Origin: Tetrapisispora phaffii CBS 4417
Lineage: Eukaryota > Ascomycota > Saccharomycetes > Saccharomycetales > Saccharomycetaceae
Direction: 5' to 3'
DNA length: 64,000 nt
Assembly (NCBI RefSeq): GCF_000236905.1
Contig: NC_016531.1
Location: forward strand, 186,001 to 250,000
Shown here piece after piece: positions 60,641-64,000 of this stretch (positions are counted from its first letter, which is position 1; each line of letters opens with the position of its first letter). The notes under the pieces are model-generated. The model was given only the letters and a program-made list of their open reading frames with translations, ran no database searches and had not been told where the DNA came from. The translations under genes and the position numbers were made by a program.

Positions 60641-63559
60641 TTAAATTCTTTCCAGTTTCATTTGGTTGTTTTGTTTGGTTATTAGAGCAACTCTATCACC
60701 TAAAGATAAAGCCAGACCTTGGCCCTTAGAACGAATACGTACGTGACCAACAATTTCACCAGACTCAGGATCCTTTTCAATACATAGATTGGCTAAAGCA
60801 TCCTCACCAAAGGAAGATTTAGCGTACAAATTACAACTTAAGAATCTGGTATCTTCTTCACCCAAAGCTTCTTTTGGAGTTAAAACACCCATCTTTGTGC
60901 CTTTAATTAATTTTCTTAAATATTCATGTAAGGATGGTAAGGTTGTCTTGACAGAAATCTTATTTTCCCATTCAAATGCATTCCACATTGTACGGAAACT
61001 TTCGTCGGAAATCTTTCCATATTTAATGTAGTCCATAATGTCCACATGAACATCGTTTAAAATAACGTAACGTGCATCTTGACCATGGCCACCATCGTAG
61101 ATGATATTACCAAAGATGACACCAGTATCAGCTGAAGACACTTTAACTGTAACTGTAATTTTGTGGAAACCGTGTGGAACAATATTAGTACTAGCTTGGT
61201 TATCTAGAATTTTCAAATCACCCAAAGTGGCAAATTGAACATGTAAATTCTTCAATGTTTCAGTAGTTTGGTTAACTAAAAGTACATCAAAAACAACATC
61301 AAATTGATTAGATGTAACATAAGCTTCAGCGTATACAGGATCAGAGAAACCTGTCAATTGAATAATCTTACCTAACTTAGATGAAACAACGTTTGAAGTT
61401 TTCGAATTATCACCGTGAATAGCAATTTGTAAATCATCTTCAATTGTGTCGTTATTGGACGCACTCGATTCAATACCAGCGAATTGTCTGAAACTGATAG
61501 CCTTTTCAATAGATTCGGAGTTTTTCAACATATCAGAAGCAGATTTCAAAGCAGAAGCCTTCTTAGAACGAGCAACTTGAACTTGGAAAGAAGATTTGGT
61601 AGCATCTAAGAATGTAGCATCTAATAATTTTCTTTCGGCTTCCCTTTCTTTTGGATCAGCTTCATCCAATAAAATTGAGATGGCATTCATGATTCTCTCG
61701 GAGGAATCTTCATCGATCTTCTTTTCAACTAAGGAAGTCTTGCCGACTCTAATAATGCTAACTAAAATTAAAATAGACTCAGCTTTTGAAGCATTAATAA
61801 TTTTTTGTTCTTTTGATAACTTTTCAAACTTCAAAATCAATTTAATTATAGTTGAAGATAAAATAGAAGCAGTGTAAAAATCCCCGCTTAAGATAAATCT
61901 ACGTAATGGTGGTCTAGAATCAAGTTCTTCGGTGGTTATATTATCAGTGTTATCAGCAACATCTAAAGCATTTTCAGTAGCGTAAGTACCATCGGGTAAG
62001 ATAACAGGACCAGTTGGTTTTTGTGTTGTTTGTTGTTCTTCTTCAGATGGGGTTTCTTTAGCCTTGTTGATTCTTGCAAGTTCAGATTGAATGATTGGGA
62101 CTTCACCGACACTGTAACGAATATGCTTCCAGCATTCCTGAATTTCAACTTCAGATTCAGAATATTCACTGACGACCCATAATGCTATACGATAGGCTTT
62201 AGCTGATTTAATGAATTCCATTGAGGTGATCAAGTTTGATAAGATATCCTTTCTTAACTCAGGGTATTTTTCCACGACTTCCTTTACGAAAGAAATGATA
62301 TCACTTGCAGCAGTTGATGATAATTCACCGACAGTATCCAATAATAGGGAGATCACATCGGCAGCAGCTTCCATGAAACGGATGGCAATTGAATTAATTG
62401 TCTTAATCAATAATTGTCTGTATCTCATTGTCTTTTCTAGGTCACCACCCTTGATGTTAGATTGTAACTCTTTCTTTAACAATTTAACTACAGCATCGAC
62501 ATTTCTTGAAGCAACCAATTTCATAGAGATATCTAAAGCCTTATTGCGAACATCTATATCTTCGGCAGATAAGACTCTTAAAACATCTAAAGTCAAATCT
62601 TCCAAAGCACCTGGATTCTTTTCAATTATATCTTGAATACGATCCATAACGATTAATTTAACATTGTTATCGGACTCTTTGACAGCCAGATCAATCAATT
62701 TGGTTGCAGCAGTAGTTAAAACGGCAGGAGTGGTAGATAAGGAGGCCATAGCCAAACAAGTTTCGAAAATAACTTCGTTTGAAGTGGAGGAACTCAAAAT
62801 TTCAGATAACAACTCGATATATTGACCCTTCAAAGTTGGAGTGTGTATAGCATCTTTTCTAATGAACTGGACCAATGATATTTGCAAAATTGGGTCTAAC
62901 GATTCGATACTAGTGATGTTATCTTCTAAATAAGACAACGCAGCTTCACGGTCTAAATCGGATAAACCGACGAAAGCGTTTCTCTTACAAACTGGGTCAG
63001 TCTCGGCAGCTAAGAAAGATTGAATGATTTCCTTAGTGTCCGGTAACAAATGGTCACTAACTTTGTAAATTGACAAGACTGCTAAAATAGCATATTTACG
63101 AACGTACGCGTGACGATAGTCCAAACAAGCTAAAACAGAAGGAACCATTTGTTCTAACAATTCAACTTCTCTTAACTTTGTAATAAACCTTAGCGTATTA
63201 CCTCTTATGTATTCATTCGAATGTTGTAAATCGTGTTGGATAGCATTACAGACCAAAATCATTTCATGTCTCAATTTTCCATCAGCATCTAGTTTTGGAA
63301 CAATTTCCCAGTAGAAATACAACAATTTCTTTAATTTCTTGTTTTTAGAAGGCATGACAAATCTAATGATATGCATCAATAATTCAGGCAAAGGATTACC
63401 TTCCAACATAGTGACTAAGATTTCTTTCATAGTTTCAATCTTATCTTCATCGGTCCCTTTCTCCAAAGCTTTTTGAAAATCAGATACGGTGTAACTGACG
63501 TTCATTGGTGATGGGTCGAAGACCAACGTATAAGCGGTATGCTTCGTTTGAACAGTCAT
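60641..63559 (-). CDS. SEC26: Beta-COP, coatomer subunit
   Basis: A 972-residue protein, the same length as S. cerevisiae Sec26 (YDR238C, 973). The N-terminal 530 residues are an adaptin-type HEAT solenoid (for example RFVMPSKNKKLKKLLYFYWEIVPK and IRGNTLRFITKLREVELLEQ). A linker rich in Thr/Glu follows, then the coatomer beta C-terminal domain, with VKTTLPSLHEYLRKLIKGTKMG near the end. It is part of the COPI coat F-subcomplex for Golgi-to-ER retrieval. The ATG at 63559 starts MTVQTKHTAYTLVFDP. No break is visible. Confidence 0.97.
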   Translation of the reverse strand: MTVQTKHTAYTLVFDPSPMNVSYTVSDFQKALEKGTDEDKIETMKEILVTMLEGNPLPELLMHIIRFVMPSKNKKLKKLLYFYWEIVPKLDADGKLRHEMILVCNAIQHDLQHSNEYIRGNTLRFITKLREVELLEQMVPSVLACLDYRHAYVRKYAILAVLSIYKVSDHLLPDTKEIIQSFLAAETDPVCKRNAFVGLSDLDREAALSYLEDNITSIESLDPILQISLVQFIRKDAIHTPTLKGQYIELLSEILSSSTSNEVIFETCLAMASLSTTPAVLTTAATKLIDLAVKESDNNVKLIVMDRIQDIIEKNPGALEDLTLDVLRVLSAEDIDVRNKALDISMKLVASRNVDAVVKLLKKELQSNIKGGDLEKTMRYRQLLIKTINSIAIRFMEAAADVISLLLDTVGELSSTAASDIISFVKEVVEKYPELRKDILSNLITSMEFIKSAKAYRIALWVVSEYSESEVEIQECWKHIRYSVGEVPIIQSELARINKAKETPSEEEQQTTQKPTGPVILPDGTYATENALDVADNTDNITTEELDSRPPLRRFILSGDFYTASILSSTIIKLILKFEKLSKEQKIINASKAESILILVSIIRVGKTSLVEKKIDEDSSERIMNAISILLDEADPKEREAERKLLDATFLDATKSSFQVQVARSKKASALKSASDMLKNSESIEKAISFRQFAGIESSASNNDTIEDDLQIAIHGDNSKTSNVVSSKLGKIIQLTGFSDPVYAEAYVTSNQFDVVFDVLLVNQTTETLKNLHVQFATLGDLKILDNQASTNIVPHGFHKITVTVKVSSADTGVIFGNIIYDGGHGQDARYVILNDVHVDIMDYIKYGKISDESFRTMWNAFEWENKISVKTTLPSLHEYLRKLIKGTKMGVLTPKEALGEEDTRFLSCNLYAKSSFGEDALANLCIEKDPESGEIVGHVRIRSKGQGLALSLGDRVALITKQNNQMKLERI

Positions 63560-64000
63560 TTTATCTTGTTTCTAGAACACTCTATTGTCTGACCTAATTT
63601 AAATATACGTAAGTGTTAACAATTTCGACGTCCAATCCTTATATCCCTATGCCAGTAAGAAAATTTTACCAGCTGTAGAGAAGAATTTCAAATGGAATTA
63701 AAACTGGGAAAAGAACTAAATGGAATAGTAACAATAAATCTAGCAGTGTAATCAATTGACTATTTTAATAGTTTCATGAAACGTATTAACGATCATCATT
63801 ACCAGTACCAATATCTGTTATTTGAATTGATTACTTATCTGTTATAGCGTGTATATCTGTTAACAATTCGGAACGCTATGCTTTGCTGTTTACCTTTTCG
63901 TGGAGAGTGATGCCAACAACCGAGCATTTGTAGGTGAGAGACGGGTAACAGCATGGGACGGCCAAATGCCAAGTGTCAAGCATCTGTGTCTGTGACTGTC
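63560..64000. promoter_or_regulatory. SEC26 upstream region with a Reb1 site
   Basis: The last 441 bases are upstream of SEC26 and reach the window edge. CGGGTAA (63942-63948) is an exact Reb1 core about 385 bases from the ATG. No coding frame with recognisable similarity is present, and a neighbouring gene may begin just outside. Confidence 0.5.

Overview
This window is nuclear DNA from a budding yeast of the family Saccharomycetaceae. It is AT-rich, its genes are mostly intronless and closely packed on both strands, and nearly every protein aligns by recognisable sequence with a Saccharomyces cerevisiae gene. There is no centromere, telomere, rDNA, CRISPR or intact mobile element that I can see. 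One run of 178 N (29736-29913) is an assembly gap.

Gene order tells most about the organism. The genes follow an S. cerevisiae chromosome IV block (SLY1, RVB1, HST4, MSS116, CAB5, CBS2, VPS64, MSC2, MSS4, TCP1, UPC2, HTB/HTA, ADK1, COX20, HEM1, LYS4, PRP42, SEC26). Mixed in are single-copy genes that S. cerevisiae keeps on its duplicated sister regions: chromosome XII (GPN3, CSC1, TOP3, BNA5, UTP13, RSA3) and the left arm of IV (HEM3, the YDL206W homolog). The sister-region genes are all inverted relative to their S. cerevisiae annotation, as expected for one ancestral track. Several genes that flank these loci in S. cerevisiae, such as GCD6, CDC42 and IFH1/CRF1, are absent. That pattern suggests a post-whole-genome-duplication yeast that lost duplicates independently of Saccharomyces, for example a Tetrapisispora- or Vanderwaltozyma-like lineage. 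The genus is inference; the synteny comparison is from memory.

Layout: 0-8 kb holds vesicle fusion, chromatin and polymerase-assembly genes (SLY1 end, RVB1, HST4, GPN3, CSC1). 8.5-18 kb holds mitochondrial RNA helicase, CoA synthesis, cytochrome b translation, FHA protein and zinc transporter genes. 18-30 kb holds divergent TOP3 and EST1/EBS1, then BNA5, a possible small membrane protein gene and MSS4. 29.5-31.3 kb holds the gap, an intron-containing tRNA-Ile(UAU) and several palindromes. 31-44 kb holds TCP1, the sterol regulator UPC2/ECM22, an SVF1-like gene and the ribosome-biogenesis pair UTP13-RSA3. 44-51 kb holds the divergent H2B/H2A pair, ADK1, and divergent COX20 and HEM1. 51-64 kb holds LYS4, HEM3, PRP42, a cation exchanger gene and SEC26.

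Regulatory sites fit the gene functions: PAC (GCGATGAG) boxes precede GPN3, UTP13 and RSA3; an exact histone UAS lies between HTB and HTA; a Lys14-type box precedes LYS4; a CCAAT/HAP site lies between COX20 and HEM1; Reb1 sites mark several promoters. I found no convincing novel multi-gene system. The most unusual items are a 30-bp perfect palindrome made of two Reb1 sites, a full extended ARS consensus match, and two GC-rich intergenic islands without a recognisable gene.
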